Origin: Urophycis tenuis
Lineage: Eukaryota; Chordata; Actinopteri; Gadiformes; Phycidae
Reading direction: 5' to 3'
DNA: 64,000 nt
Assembly: GCA_036785325.1 (NCBI GenBank)
Contig: JAXIVH010000303.1
Span: 62,001-126,000 of the forward strand
Positions 8,846 through 21,367 of the stretch are shown in pieces. Within the stretch, counting starts at the first letter, position 1; the number at the start of each line of letters is the position of its first letter. Under the pieces are notes generated by a model. That model did no database searches. It saw nothing but the letters and a program-made list of their open reading frames with translations, and had not been told where the DNA came from. The position numbers were made by a program, and so were the translations under genes.

Positions 8846-11800
8846 CTGTAGAAAACACAAGGTTCTCACAAACTTATGAAACATGGCTTCTAATGGAGTT
8901 GAGTGTTGAAGCGCAAATTAACATTGAAGATGACACCTGAGAGTAAAAAAAATTGACCTTTCAACTGGTTGGCACTGACCTCCAGATAAACATCCAATCA
9001 GATTACAGCTTTGTTCGATGTTCTAAAACCAACAGAATCAAAACATCAACAGCTTTCTTCATTTCTGAACCTCAAAACATGTTTAATGAGTGTGGGGTGT
9101 GCACGACTGCATGCCTGATGGCTGGTTTAAGCAGCCTCACCTGGTCAGAAGCAGACCGATTGGACTCTGGGGCTTGGTGAGGCTGCAAACCAGTTGTGCA
9201 TGGAGCAAGCTATGGGCACAGGTTAAACCAGTCATCACCACACACACACTCGGGAGATCTTCCACATGGCAGCATGGATTACCGTCTGCATGAGCCATTG
9301 TCCCTCAAACTCTACAATAAACCAGCTTCTGACAGCATCATCCTGTGTCCATGTTCTGGAGGAGGCTGGTTCAAGCCACAAACATTGCTCCACTGAGCTA
9401 AAAATGCAGTTTACCCATGAGAAGTAAGACAGCGCCCTTTGCTCCAGCGGCAATACTGAGACACCACATCACCCTGATGGCTAGCCGCACTACAGACAGG
9501 CAGCAATCTGACAACGAACCACACGCACCACCATTAACCCCATCAAACCTGCCTCACACAGACTACACACTCACCACACATGCTCCCTCCTCTGGCAAAG
9601 GTCTAAGCACGCACACCCCAACCATAACTAGAGCTCTCTTTGTAACTTAGCACTTAGCATCATTGGCCAGGGATGTTGTATGCTAGCAATGGTTATCCTA
9701 GCAATTGGAATGCTTGAAACTTGTTCCGATGACTTGCTTACCATACTAACAGCAATGACGTGTTTAACTTTCTTCTGACAAATGTACTCACTATGAGTAT
9801 CATTGGACAAAGGCGTCTGCTAAATGCCCTTGATGTAAATGTAAAGGTAGTGCACACCCACAAAGCAGTCACCAGTCTAACCTTAGAACCCACTCCACTC
9901 ACAGATCACCAGACAGGGCTGGATTCAGATCTCAAACTACATCTACATTTGTGGTGCAAAGTACGATTTTCACTCACCCTTTCCACAGCTCTTGAGCCCA
10001 GTAGTTTTGTCAGCTGCAGAAATGAGTCCTCATCAATAAAATATGTCTTGGCACTCTTTGTTGAGTTTCTTCACATAAATGTGCATGCAATAGTGAGAAG
10101 GAGACAGACCTGTGTGGCCCCTGGGCTCCTGGTCCAAGTACATCACTGAGGGACTTGTGAGGTTCTTTATTTTAGGGGGATCTCCCAAGCAGTCGTGTGT
10201 CCCAGGGTTGTACTGGTCGTCTCCACAGCAAACGCTTCCCTCGTGTTCCTTGCAGAGGATCTTTTCACTGCCCAGAGGTCCACAGCACAGCTGCTTGTTC
10301 ACATCATAGCATCCTGTAGAAAACACAAGGTTCTCACAAACTTATGAAACATGGTTTCTAATGGAGTTGAGTGTTGAAGCGCAAATTAACATTGAAGATG
10401 ACACCTGAGAGTAAAAAAATTGACCTTTTAACTGGATGGCACTGACCTCCAGATAAACATCCAATCAGATTACAGCTTTGTTCGATGTTCTAAAACCAAC
10501 AGAATCAAAACATCAACAGCTTTCTTCATTTCTAAACCTCAAAACATGTTTAATCAGTGTGGGGTGTGCACGACTGCATGCCTGATGGCTGGTTTAAGCA
10601 GCCTCACCTGGTCAGAAGCAGACCGATTGGACTCTGGGGCTTGGTGAGGCTGCAAACCAGTTGTGCATGGAGCAAGGTATGTGCACAGGTTAAACCAGTC
10701 ATCACCACACACACGCTCGGGGGATCTTCCACATGGCAGCATGGATTACCGTCTGCATGTACCATTGTCCCTCAAACTCTACAATAAACCAGCTTCTGAC
10801 AGCATCATCCTGTGTCCATGTGTCCATGTTCTGGAGGAGGCTGGTTAAAGCCACAAACATTGCTCCACTGAGCTAAAAATGCAGTTTACCCATGAGAAGT
10901 AAGACAGCGCCCTCTGCTCCAGCGGCAATACTGAGACACCACATCACCCAGATGGCTAGCCGCACTACAGACAGGCAGCAATCTGACAACGAACCACACG
11001 CACCACTATTAACCCCATCAAACCTGCCTCACACAGACTACACACTCACCACACATGCTCCCTCCTCTGGCAAAGGTCTAAGCACGCACACCCCAACCAT
11101 AACTAGAGCTCTCTTTGTATCTTAGCACTTAGCATCATTGGCCAGGGATGTTGTATGCTAGCAATGGTTATCCTAGCAATTGGAATGCTTGAAACTTGTT
11201 CCAATGACTTGCTTACCATACTAACAGCAATGATGTGCTTCAACTTCTTCTGACAAATGTACTCACTATGAGTACCATTGGACAAAGGCGTCTGCTAAAT
11301 GCCCTTGATGTAAATGTAAATGTAGAGCACACCCACAAAGCAGTCACCAGCCTAACCTTAGAACCCACTCCACTCACAGATCACCAGACAGGGCTGGATT
11401 CAGATCTCAAACTACATCTACATTTGTGGTGCAAAGTACGATTTTCACTCACCCTTTCCACAGCTCTTGAGCCCAGTAGTTTTGTCAGCTGCAGAAATGA
11501 GTCCTCATCAATAAAATATGTCTTGGCACTCTTTGTTGAGTTTCTTCACATAAATGTGCATGCAATAGTGAGAAGGAGACAGACCTGTGTGGCCCCTGGG
11601 CTCCTGGTCCAAGTACATCACTGAGGGACTTGTGAGGTTCTTTATTTTAGGGGGATCTCCCAAGCAGTCGTGTGTCCCAGGGTTGTACTGGTCGTCTCCA
11701 CAGCAAACGCTTCCCTCGTGTTCCTTGCAGAGGATCTTTTCACTGCCCAGAGGTCCACAGCACAGCTGCTTGTTCACATCATAGCATCCTGTAGAAAACA

Positions 11801-14800
11801 CAAGGTTCTCACAAACTTATGAAACATGGTTTCTAATGGAGTTGAGTGTTGAAGCGCAAATTAACATTGAAGATGACACCTGAGAGTAAAAAAATTGACC
11901 TTTCAACTGGATGGCACTGACCTCCAGATAAACATCCAATCAGATTACAGCTTTGTTCGATGTTCTAAAACCAACAGAATCAAAACATCAACAGCTTTCT
12001 TCATTTCTAAACCTCAAAACATGTTTAATCAGTGTGGGGTGTGCACGACTGCATGCCTGATGGCTGGTTTAAGCAGCCTCACCTGGTCAGAAGCAGACCG
12101 ATTGGACTCTGGGGCTTGGTGAGGCTGCAAACCAGTTGTGCATGGAGCAAGCTATGTGCACAGGTTAAACCAGTCATCACCACACACACACTCGGGGGAT
12201 CTTCCACATGGCAGCATGGATTACCGTCTGCATGTACCATTGTCCCTCAAACTCTACAATAAACCAGCTTCTGACAGCATCATCCTGTGTCCATGTGTCC
12301 ATGTTCTGGAGGAGGCTGGTTAAAGCCACAAACATTGCTCCACTGAGCTAAAAATGCAGTTTACCCATGAGAAGTAAGACAGCGCCCTCTGCTCCAGCGG
12401 CAATACTGAGACACCACATCACCCTGATGGCTAGCCGCACTACAGACAGGCAGCAATCTGACAACAAACCACACACACCACCATTAACCCCATCAAACCT
12501 GCCTCACACAGACTACACACTCACCACACATGCTCCCTCCTCTGGCAAAGGTCTAAGCACGCACACCCCAACCATAACTAGAGCTCTCTTTGTATCTTAG
12601 CACTTAGCATCATTGGCCAGGGATGTTGTATGCTAGCAATGGTTATCCTAGCAATTGGAATGCTTGAAACTTGTTCCAATGACTTGCTTACCATACTAAC
12701 AGCAATGACGTGTTTCAACTTCTTCTGACAAATGTACTCACTATGAGTACCATTGGACAAAGGCGTCTGCTAAATGCCCTTGATGTAAATGTAAATGTAG
12801 AGCACACCCACAAAGCAGTCACCAGCCTAACCTTAGAACCCACTCCACTCACAGATCACCAGACAGGGCTGGATTCAGATCTCAAACTACATCTACATTT
12901 GTGGTGCAAAGTACGATTTTCACTCACCCTTTCCACAGCTCTTGAGCCCAGTAGTTTTGTCAGCTGCAGAAATGAGTCCTCATCAATAAAATATGTCTTG
13001 GCACTCTTTGTTGAGTTTCTTCACATAAATGTGCATGCAATAGTGAGAAGGAGACAGACCTGTGTGGCCCCTGGGCTCCTGGTTCAAGTACATCACTGAG
13101 GGACTTGTGAGGTTCTTTATTTTAGGGGGATCTCCCAAGCAGTCGTGTGTCCCAGGGTTGTACTGGTCGTCTCCACAGCAAACGCTTCCCTCGTGTTCCT
13201 TGCAGAGGATCTTTACACTGCCCAGAGGTCCACAGCACAGCTGCTTGTTCACATCATAGCATCCTGTAGAAAACACAAGGTTCTCACAAACTTATGAAAC
13301 ATGGTTTCTAATGGAGTTGAGTGTTGAAGCGCAAATTAACATTGAAGATGACACCTGAGAGTAAAAAAATTGACTTTTCAACTGGTTGGCACTGACCTCC
13401 AGATAAACATCCAATCAGATTACAGCTTTGTTCGATGTTCTAAAACCAACAGAATCAAAACATCAACAGCTTTCTTCATTTCTAAACCTCAAAACATGTT
13501 TAATGAGTGTGGGGTGTGCACGACTGCATGCCTGATGGCTGGTTTAAGCAGCCTCACCTGGTCAGAAGCAGACCGATTGGACTCTGGGGCTTGGTGAGGC
13601 TGCAAACCAGTTGTGCATGGAGCAAGCTATGTGCACAGGTTAAACCAGTCATCACCACACACACACTCGGGAGATCTTCCACATGGCAGCATGGATTACC
13701 GTCTGCATGAGCCATTGTCCCTCAAACTCTACAATAAACCAGCTTCTGACAGCATCATCCTGTGTCCATGTTCTGGAGGAGGCTGGTTCAAGCCACAAAC
13801 ATTGCTCCACTGAGCTAAAAATGCAGTTTACCCATGAGAAGTAAGACAGCGCCCTCTGCTCCAGCGGCAATACTGAGACACCACATCACCCTGATGGCTA
13901 GCCGCACTACAGACAGGCAGCGATCTGACAACGAACCACACGCACCACCATTAACCCCATCAAACCTGCCTCACACAGACTACACACTCACCACACATGC
14001 TCCCTCCTCTGGCAAAGGTCTAAGCACGCACACCCCAACCATAACTAGAGCTCTCTTTGTATCTTAGCACTTAGCATCATTTGCCAGGGATGTTGTATGC
14101 TAGCAATGGTTATCCTAGCAATTGGAATGCTTGAAACTTGTTCCAATGACTTGCTTACCATAATTACAGCAATGACGTGTTTCAACTTCTTCTGACAAAT
14201 GTACTCACTGTGAGTACCATTGGACAAAGGCGTCTGCTAAATGCCCTTGATGTAAATGTAAATGTAGAGCACACCCACAAAGCAGTCACCAGCCTAACCT
14301 TAGAACCCACTCCACTCACAGATCACCAGACAGGGCTGGATTCAGATCTCAAACTACATCTACATTTGTGGTGCAAAGTACGATTTTCACTCACCCTTTC
14401 CACAGCTCTTGAGCCCAGTAGTTTTGTCAGCTGCAGAAATTAGTCCTCATCAATAAAATATGTCTTGGCACTCTTTGTTGAGTTTCTTCACATAAATGTG
14501 CATGCAATAGTGAGAAGGAGACAGACCTGTGTGGCCCCTGGGCTCCTGGTCCAAGTACATCACTGAGGGACTTGTGAGGTTCTTTATTTTAGGGGGATCT
14601 CCCAAGCAGTCGTGTGTCCCAGGGTTGTACTGGTCGTCTCCACAGCAAACGCTTCCCTCGTGTTCCTTGCAGAGGATCTTTTCACTGCCCAGAGGTCCAC
14701 AGCACAGCTGCTTGTTCACATCATAGCATCCTGTAGAAAACACAAGGTTCTCACAAACTTATGAAACATGGTTTCTAATGGAGTTGAGTGTTGAAGCGCA

Positions 14801-17693
14801 AATTAACATTGAAGATGACACCTGAGAGTAAAAAAATTGACCTTTCAACTGGTTGGCACTGACCTCCAGATAAACATCCAATCAGATTACAGCTTTGTTC
14901 GATGTTCTAAAACCAACAGAATCAAAACATCAACAGCTTTCTTCATTTCTGAACCTCAAAACATGTTTAATGAGTGTGGGGTGTGCACGACTGCATGCCT
15001 GATGGCTGGTTTAAGCAGCCTCACCTGGTCAGAAGCAGACCGATTGGACTCTGGGGCTTGGTGAGGCTGCAAACCAGTTGTGCATGGAGCAAGCTATGTG
15101 CACATGTTAAACCATTCATCACCACACACACACTTGGGAGATCTTCCACATGGCAGCATGGATTACCGTCTGCATGAGCCATTGTCCCTCAAACTCTACA
15201 ATAAACCAGCTTCTGACAGCATCATCCTGTGTCCATGTTCTGGAGGAGGCTGGTTAAAGCCACAAACATTGCTCCACTGAGCTAAAAATGCAGTTTACCC
15301 ATGAGAAGTAAGACAGCGCCCTCTGCTCCAGCGGCAATACTGAGACACCACATCACCCTGATGGCTAGCCGCACTACAGACAGGCAGCAATCTGACAACA
15401 AACCACACGCACCGCCATTAACCCCATCAAACCTGCCTCACACAGACTACACACTCACCACACATGCTCCCTCCTCTGGCAAAGGTCTAAGCACGCACAC
15501 CCCAACCATAACTAGAGCTCTCTTTGTATCTTAGCACTTAGCATCATTGGCCAGGGATGTTGTATGCTAGCAATGGTTATCCTAGCAATTGGAATGCTTG
15601 AAACTTGTTCCAATGACTTGCTTACCATACTAACAGCAATGACGTGTTTCAACTTCTTCTGACAAATGTACTCACTATGAGTACCATTGGACAAAGGCGT
15701 CTGCTAAATGCCCTTGATGTAAATGTAAATGTAGAGCACACCCACAAAGCAGTCACCAGCCTAACCTTAGAACCCACTCCACTCACAGATCACCAGACAG
15801 GGCTGGATTCAGATCTCAAACTACATCTACATTTGTGGTGCAAAGTACGATTTTCACTCACCCTTTCCACAGCTCTTGAGCCCAGTAGTTTTGTCAGCTG
15901 CAGAAATGAGTCCTCATCAATACAATATGTCTTGGCATTCTTTGCTGAGTTTCATCACATAAATGTGCATGCAATAGTGAATCAACAGCTTCCTTTATTT
16001 CTAAACCTGCAAATTTATGTAAGCAAATGATGACTTCATCTTATGTCTAAAAATCTTTTTGTTTTTTGTTGTTTTTAAATTTGGTAGAAGTTAGAAAGTA
16101 CCTTGTTCAGTGGGAATGATTTTATTTCTTGTTAACATTTTTCTCAATCTTTGGGACCAGGGCTACAAGAAAATACAACTAAGTGCAGTAGTGGGTTGGC
16201 ACAGGTTGACCCCTACTAGCCCACGGGCTATATCCCATGGAATAAACAAATATGGCTATTTCAGGCCATATAGCCTACTATATAATACATGGCTAAACAC
16301 ATAATTTTACTTAGATTATGATATAACATGTCTAATGCTTTATGTTGATACCCAACTTGATCAATATTGACTACTAAATGCATAATTAATAACCCTAACC
16401 CTATAAGACTTAATATTTCGTTGCAAATCCTTGCATCAAGCCTGTGACCCATCACCAAACTTTTGCATTCTTCTTTTGTGATGCTTTTTCAGGCTTTCAC
16501 CATTACATAGCCTCTTTGAGTTGTTGTTTGTTTTGGGGGTTACTCCCTTCAGCATCAGTTTTAGCAGGTAGAATGCATGCTGCTTAGCAGTGGTTCTCCA
16601 CCATTTTCACTGAATCACGGTCTTCTTATGGGCAAAAAAAAGTTTTAAGAAAAAAAATCCTGTGCTTTTATTTTGAAGAGGATTTTTTATGCGGCAGAGT
16701 GCCATGTATTTTTATTGCCTGAATAAGTGACTGAATAGTATAATAGTACAGTTACTGAAGTCTTATCTTATGTTAAATAAAAAAAAATATTTCGGTTTGC
16801 CGTAACCCGACCGACACTGTCAATTTAGGACCGATCCAAATATTTATTTTTTTCCCCTTTTAGTCCGACCGACTTTGTAAACTTGCGTTAAGACCGACCT
16901 TTTTTTTTTTTACTCTTCAAATAAGTTATGCAAATACAATAAAACCCTTTTAATTATATTTTAGTAAGTATTGCAAATATAACTTGCCTACATATACACG
17001 TAAGCTACGTTCTTTCTTTTATATTTGCTTAATTTCATCAATGCTTCGTGCTTGTGTTATGATGGCTGTGGCTGCAGAAAATGTTCGGGGTCACCATTCA
17101 AAGTTATACGGGTTCAGGCACCGCAGCAATGCAAAAAAATGCATTGAAATATCTCGACACTGCTATAACGTCACACAAAGTTCCCTCTGGAGGTTGTTGC
17201 TGATGTCACACACGCAACAGTGGTTTTAGGGACTTTCCTTATAGCAAGAACTGTAGTGTTTCCCTTGGTCTACCCGTTCAACGCCAAATTGAGTTCGAAC
17301 AAAAAGTGCTACCTTCTAAGTTGTGTATCAGATCCAGATGTAAATACCTGGAAATAAAATCTGAAATGTCTTGTCTCATATTCATCTTTGATGTCAAACC
17401 CAGTCTACAGCTAAAATAAAGGCATTGGCCTCACTGTTCCAATACTGTTGCAGGGGAGTGTAATATCTATATTATACTCCTAGCTTTAGCTGGGTGCCAA
17501 GTTTTAGCAGGCTTAACATAGGACAAAAATCTAGCTGTAAACTTACCTGTGACAATTGCAGTGATAGACAGGACTAGAAAAAGAAAACATTAGAGATTAG
17601 AGCCATTAGAGTTGCCAGATTCTACAGTCGTAGTGGTATGCAATGAGTTATAATCATACCCAAGAGCCAGAGAAGCAGGCCTAGAGAATCCAT
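8661..17693 (-). CDS. Secreted galaxin-like repeat protein gene (whole model)
   Basis: Model on the minus strand: exon 1 (17660-17693), exon 2 (17547-17573), then alternating 36-nt and 204-nt exons down to 8642-8845, where an in-frame TAA at 8661-8663 ends translation. Every junction has GT/AG, and from exon 2 onward every intron is phase 1. The summed coding length is 1,242 nt, exactly 414 codons including stop. The product starts with a hydrophobic signal peptide (MDSLGLLLWLLV...). Four complete 80-residue modules and a partial fifth follow, each with GCYD, QLCCGP, SVCCGDDQYN and HDCLGD. Paired CC motifs spaced like this are typical of galaxins, Cys-rich secreted proteins known from coral skeletons and also annotated in fish. 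Role here unknown; probably an extracellular matrix or secreted structural protein. 5' UTR exons are not resolved. Confidence 0.75.
9978..10313 (-). CDS. Galaxin-like module 2 (exons 10110-10313 and 9978-10013)
   Basis: The 204-nt exon encodes the CC-repeat block and an Asn/Ser-containing linker (KNLTSPSVMYL, a potential N-glycosylation site NLT). The 36-nt exon encodes DKTTGLKSCGK. Both begin after one base of a codon and end after one base, so the pair can be gained or lost without a frameshift. Confidence 0.75.
11453..11788 (-). CDS. Galaxin-like module 3 (exons 11585-11788 and 11453-11488)
   Basis: The exon sequences give the same protein as module 2. Splice sites are intact and the exon lengths are identical (204 and 36 nt). 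Confidence 0.75.
12928..13263 (-). CDS. Galaxin-like module 4 (exons 13060-13263 and 12928-12963)
   Basis: It has two replacements relative to modules 2, 3 and 5: Val for Glu in GSEKILC and Asn for Asp in MYLDQEP. The frame and splice sites are intact. Confidence 0.75.
14395..14730 (-). CDS. Galaxin-like module 5 (exons 14527-14730 and 14395-14430)
   Basis: The protein is identical to that of module 2. The acceptor of the 36-nt exon is preserved although a base just upstream (AATGAG to AATTAG on the plus strand) differs. Confidence 0.75.
15862..15897 (-). CDS. First 36-nt galaxin exon (module start)
   Basis: Sixth copy of the short exon, directly downstream of signal-peptide exon 2 in the spliced order. 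Its usual 204-nt partner to the right is missing because the array ends at a deletion junction, so translation passes from the signal peptide into DKTTGLKSCGK and then module 5. Confidence 0.7.
15981..17546. other. Long intron of the galaxin-like gene
   Basis: AT-rich sequence with no recognised coding exon. It includes a T/A-rich stretch with repeated CGACCGAC near 16,800-16,900 that may be an unclassified repeat. Confidence 0.4.
17547..17573 (-). CDS. Galaxin-like gene exon 2 (end of signal peptide)
   Basis: 27 nt between TTTTTCTAG and GTAAGT. It encodes the second half of the hydrophobic leader (VLSITAIVT) and ends after the first base of a codon, matching the phase of the 36-nt exons. 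Confidence 0.7.
17660..17693 (-). CDS. Galaxin-like gene exon 1 (start codon and leader)
   Basis: ATG at 17693-17691 followed by ten codons (MDSLGLLLWLL) and a donor G/GTATGA. A CTTCCAG just upstream could be an acceptor from a 5' UTR exon. The short Leu-rich exon joined to exon 2 makes a standard cleavable signal peptide of about 20 residues. Confidence 0.7.
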
Positions 17694-17699
17694 CACAGG

Positions 17700-18470
17700 G
17701 TTCTGGAAGATGGAACACAAGATACGAAGTAATGTTGTTATAACATGCAACATGCTGTCTATAAAAGGGTGTTACAAAAGGGTGTAAACACATTAGAGAG
17801 TATGACTAAGTTATGGGAAATGATTCCTGCCGCGGATTGAATGCTACCGTAGCTAGCTTGCCTGGCTAACTGTGTGTATGATGTGAGGGAGAGAAAGTGG
17901 CAGAAGGAATGGCGTGTGACTTGAGAGACGAGTTGGACGAGTTGGCCCAATCATATTGACAACCTCCACGCGTTCTGTAAGGTGTGTCGTGTTGATTTTA
18001 CAGTCTTTCTCCATTAGTTTGGCTCATTTCTTGAAACAGAAATTACATTCTCAAAACAACATGGACAAACCTCCAAACCACTTGGCAATTGTTCACAACA
18101 GAATTGTATTTCTCATTGATTTCATCACTTTGCAAATGTCTCAGTACATCTTTGCAAATGATTAAGTACAGGTAGCCTACAGTTACACAGTTAGCCTACA
18201 TTTATCACAATTTCCAAGTGAATAGATCCTGTTGATCTAAACTGCTTGATTGATTCTCAGTCTAATGGTTGTTCTCTCCAAAACATGTCAGCATCATTTC
18301 ATTCTATAAGTCATCACATGCAAAATAGTCTGTTCAATTGTCAAAATAAGTCAAGAACCTAATACCATGAATATCATATATGAATCTCTTGGAACATTAG
18401 ATAAATTATTACTGTAATTGACAGTCAGGTGAAAATAGAACTTGACTAACGAAGGAGGAGTTTCACACAT
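17700..18470. other. Intergenic, between galaxin gene and transposase relic
   Basis: No gene was recognised. The part from about 17,990 (ACAGTCTTTCTCCATTAG) may be the 5' end of the IS630-like element that follows, but a matching right terminus was not found. Confidence 0.3.
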
Positions 18471-18692
18471 CTCAGATGAGCAATCAACAATATGTTATCA
18501 ACCATCGGCTCAGAATGGCAGAGGCAGGTTGCAGAGGGCAGCCTAATGTGCCCCGCTCTACAGTCTCCTCCATCATCCAAACCTTTCACAGGGAGAACAG
18601 GCATGTACTCAGTCAAAGATGGAATTATATGTTGAATAGGACAGCACACTGTGCATAAAGCAAGAGATGTAATTTACTCATTTACCTATTTA

Positions 18693-18697
<5 letters not shown>

Positions 18698-18771
<74 letters not shown>
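18698..18771. repeat. (GT)n microsatellite
   Basis: About 36 GT units with one TTT interruption, inside the first intron-like gap of the transposase relic. Confidence 0.95.
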
Positions 18772-18773
<2 letters not shown>

Positions 18774-19343
18774 ATAGGCCTACAGTAATATCTTACCTCA
18801 ATGGGATGTTATGACACTAAAAATGACAAAGAAACTATTGAATTATTGATGTTTCAGTTCACAGTGGTATAACAGTGCAGTGATGCATTACAATTGTGGT
18901 AAAGTTACTGTAAGTAAAACAACAATACAATTACATTAGTAACTCATTCTGTAAGAAATACATAAGGCATACATTACGAATGGTGATACAGTGTTGTCCT
19001 TTGAATTGTATGTCTAGGATTGGACGACAACCTCACACGGGTGGCAGAGGAAAACTTCTCAATGACCAACAAGAACAAAACATCTGTAACATGGTGATGG
19101 CAAATAATGCCATCACACTGAGACAGATCCGCAATCATACAAGACAGTGCCATATTCCAAAATGTCAACTCTATAAGCATCTCCACAATAAACCGGATAT
19201 TGAACAAGCATCAGATGACCATGAAGCAACTTTACAGGGTACCATTTGAGAGGAACTCTAATAGAATGAAAGAGCTGCGGTACCAGTATGTACATATAAG
19301 TCAGTTACTGGATCTCTATCATTATAACCTTTTTACAATTAAG

Positions 19344-19581
19344 CAGTGGTTCCCAAACTTTTTTTGGCTTCAGTACCCCCTTTACCTGATGTCTGAATCC
19401 AAGTATTTGCTTAATAAGTGCCTCCCAAGCAGATCTATCTAATACTGTGGGTTTTACTGTAACATTTCAGTATGTCTAGTCATTGATGATTTCCCCCTCC
19501 GCTTTCTCTCAAATACCCTCTGTAGTACCTCTGCGTAGGCCTATCCCTAGGGGTCCATGTACCCCAGGTTTGGAACCACTG
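19344..19581. mobile_element. hAT-type MITE
   Basis: The termini are CAGTGGTTCCCAAACTT and, inverted, CAGTGGTTCCAAACCT. The interior has no coding capacity. The flanking 8-mers do not match, so assignment rests on the TIR sequence. Confidence 0.6.
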
Positions 19582-20429
19582 GAGTAGTGGCCAGTAGTAT
19601 ATTGAACTTGTGGAAAAGAAAATAGAACATTGCTATGTCATTTTATGTTACTCTAATGTATGACTCTTCTGTATGACCGATTTGATGCTTTTTTTTTAAC
19701 TCTGTTGTAGAGAATAATGGCATTGGAAGGAAATGAGACCCCTCACATCCTCGTGTTTGTGGATGAAGCTGGCTTCAACCTGGCCAAGGGCCGAAGACGT
19801 GGCCGTAATATGATTGGCCACCGGGCCACGGTGGATGTCCCAGGCTAGCGTGGGGGCAATATAACTATGTGTGCTGCCATTTCTGAGAATGGTGTGGCCA
19901 CTCACATCCCCAGTCTTGGCCCATACAATACACAGAAGCTCCTCATCTTCTTAGACCGCCTTCATTCTGATTTGATCCCTGAAAATGAGAGAGGTCTCGT
20001 AGGGCCTCACCTACCAAAGTATGTAATTGTGTGGGACAATGTGAATTTCCACCGTGGCCCGCTCATCAGAGCCTGGTTCACTACTCATCCAAGGATGGTC
20101 ATGGTGTTCCTACCACCTTACTCTCCTTTCCTCAATCCTATTGAGGAGTTTTTCTCCGCTTCGAGGTGGAGAGTGTATGAGCATCAGGCTCAAAATCAGA
20201 GGTCCTTGCTCCATGCAATGGACGCTGCATGTGATGATATTACAGGAGATCAGTGCAGGGGATGGCTGCGACATGCACGCCGTTTCTTCCCTTGATGCAT
20301 CGCAAGGGAGAATATATGCTGTGATGTGGACGAGAATCTGTGGCCAGACAGACAGCAGTGTGTGGATGGCCAGGAGGGTGAGGATGATGGCCAGGAGAGG
20401 GAGGGTGAGAACAGCGACCAGTGAAGAAA

Positions 20430-21160
20430 TGTTAGTTTTGAATCTCCGGCTTTATTTACAGCACTGTAGGCTACATATCATTTTCCTTGTTTTTTGTGTG
20501 TATGTGTTTATATTACAGTATATTGTGATGTATACATTTTCTTTTACAGTAACTCTGATGTACGGAAGTTACTTTATGTGTGTGAATAAAAATGGTTACA
20601 ATTTCCTTGGCAGTATGAGTGCAATGTGTGAAGTCAAACCTTGGAGGGTACTCTTACCGTAAAGTCCTATTTTTCTTTTTTTTTTCAGTTTTATACACAA
20701 TTGTATTCTGTTAGCTAGACAAAAAAACTAGTCCAGTAACCATTGTGAATAAAGGACTGGGCTAAGACTGAGAGGTGGACATAAGGGATATTTCAATGGT
20801 CCTCTGCCATAGTGACAAAACATCTAACCATTTTGACTTGCAGTGCTCACACAATGCCAAAGGGACAATGCATTTTGATGGCACTGACTATTTATATGGG
20901 AAAGGAATTTAGTTTTGACACATGAGTGAACTGTTTTGGGAGAGATATGAGCTTTTGCAAGTGAACTATGGTGTTGTGCTGAACTGTAAGACTGTTCTGC
21001 CAAATGATCTTAGAGTTTTGAGAATTTAATTTCTGTTTTTTTTTTTTTTTTGTTTTTTAATTGATGTTTTGTTCAGACAGATGCAAAAAACTAACTGTTA
21101 CATTATTACAGTTACATGGTAAGAATAGCAAACAATGTATTCTTTTTCAGTATCTGCCCA
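20430..21160. other. No recognisable gene
   Basis: AT-rich sequence, possibly the 3' part of the IS630-like element, with a T run near 21,036-21,052. Confidence 0.35.
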
Positions 21161-21367
21161 GTCTTCTTTTTTTTTTTTTTTTTTTACAAACAAACAGATA
21201 AATAAAAAAGAAGAAAAAAAAAAAACTACAGTCCAGCAGCAACTTACACATCAAGCCAGACTTACAACAAAAAAAAACACACAAAAACACAACACCCTAG
21301 GAAGTCTACATAGCATACATATCCTGTACCTGAAAAAATATATATGCAGAGTTAGGTAGTGTCATCC

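Larger units (their letters stand above)
7980..15980 (-). repeat. Tandem array of ~1.47-kb exon-bearing units
   Basis: Six copies of a 36-nt exon lie at 8510, 9978, 11453, 12928, 14395 and 15862, giving periods of 1468, 1475, 1475, 1467 and 1467 bp. Each full unit holds a 204-nt exon, a 36-nt exon, introns and a SINE-like stretch whose tail reads GGCGTCTGCTAAATGC then (ATGTAA)n. Copies differ by scattered substitutions and an 8-bp CATGTGTC duplication present in some units, so this is not a simple assembly duplication. The right end is a deletion junction at about 15,980 that removed a 204-nt exon. Confidence 0.9.
18490..20424 (+). pseudogene. IS630/Tc1-mariner-like transposase with introns
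   Basis: Three exon-like blocks: 18,490-18,607 (helix-turn-helix part, RMAEAGCRGQPNVPRSTV), 19,018-19,288 (second DNA-binding part ending QLYRVPFERNS...ELRYQYV) and 19,711-20,424 (catalytic core). The core shows FVDEAGF, VIVWDNVNFH and PPYSPFLNPIEEFF, i.e. the D, D, E triad of the cut-and-paste IS630/Tc1 superfamily. The intervals begin with donor-like and end with TAG/CAG acceptor-like sequences. Decay is clear: TAG at 19846-19848, TGA at 20293-20295 and a frameshift around 19,200. The first intron holds a (GT)n run, the second a hAT MITE. Confidence 0.75.

Noticed and set aside
7980..15980. CRISPR-like or satellite array
   Set aside because: Units are about 1.47 kb with exons and introns, not short repeats with unique spacers.
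9760..16030. Plus-strand frames of 65-129 codons recurring every 1.47 kb
   Set aside because: They lie antisense to the galaxin exons or in the SINE-like part of the unit, lack splice logic and repeat only because the unit repeats.
19344..19581. 8-bp duplication for the CAGTGGTTCC MITE
   Set aside because: Flanking octamers CAATTAAG and GAGTAGTG do not match; only the TIR supports the call.
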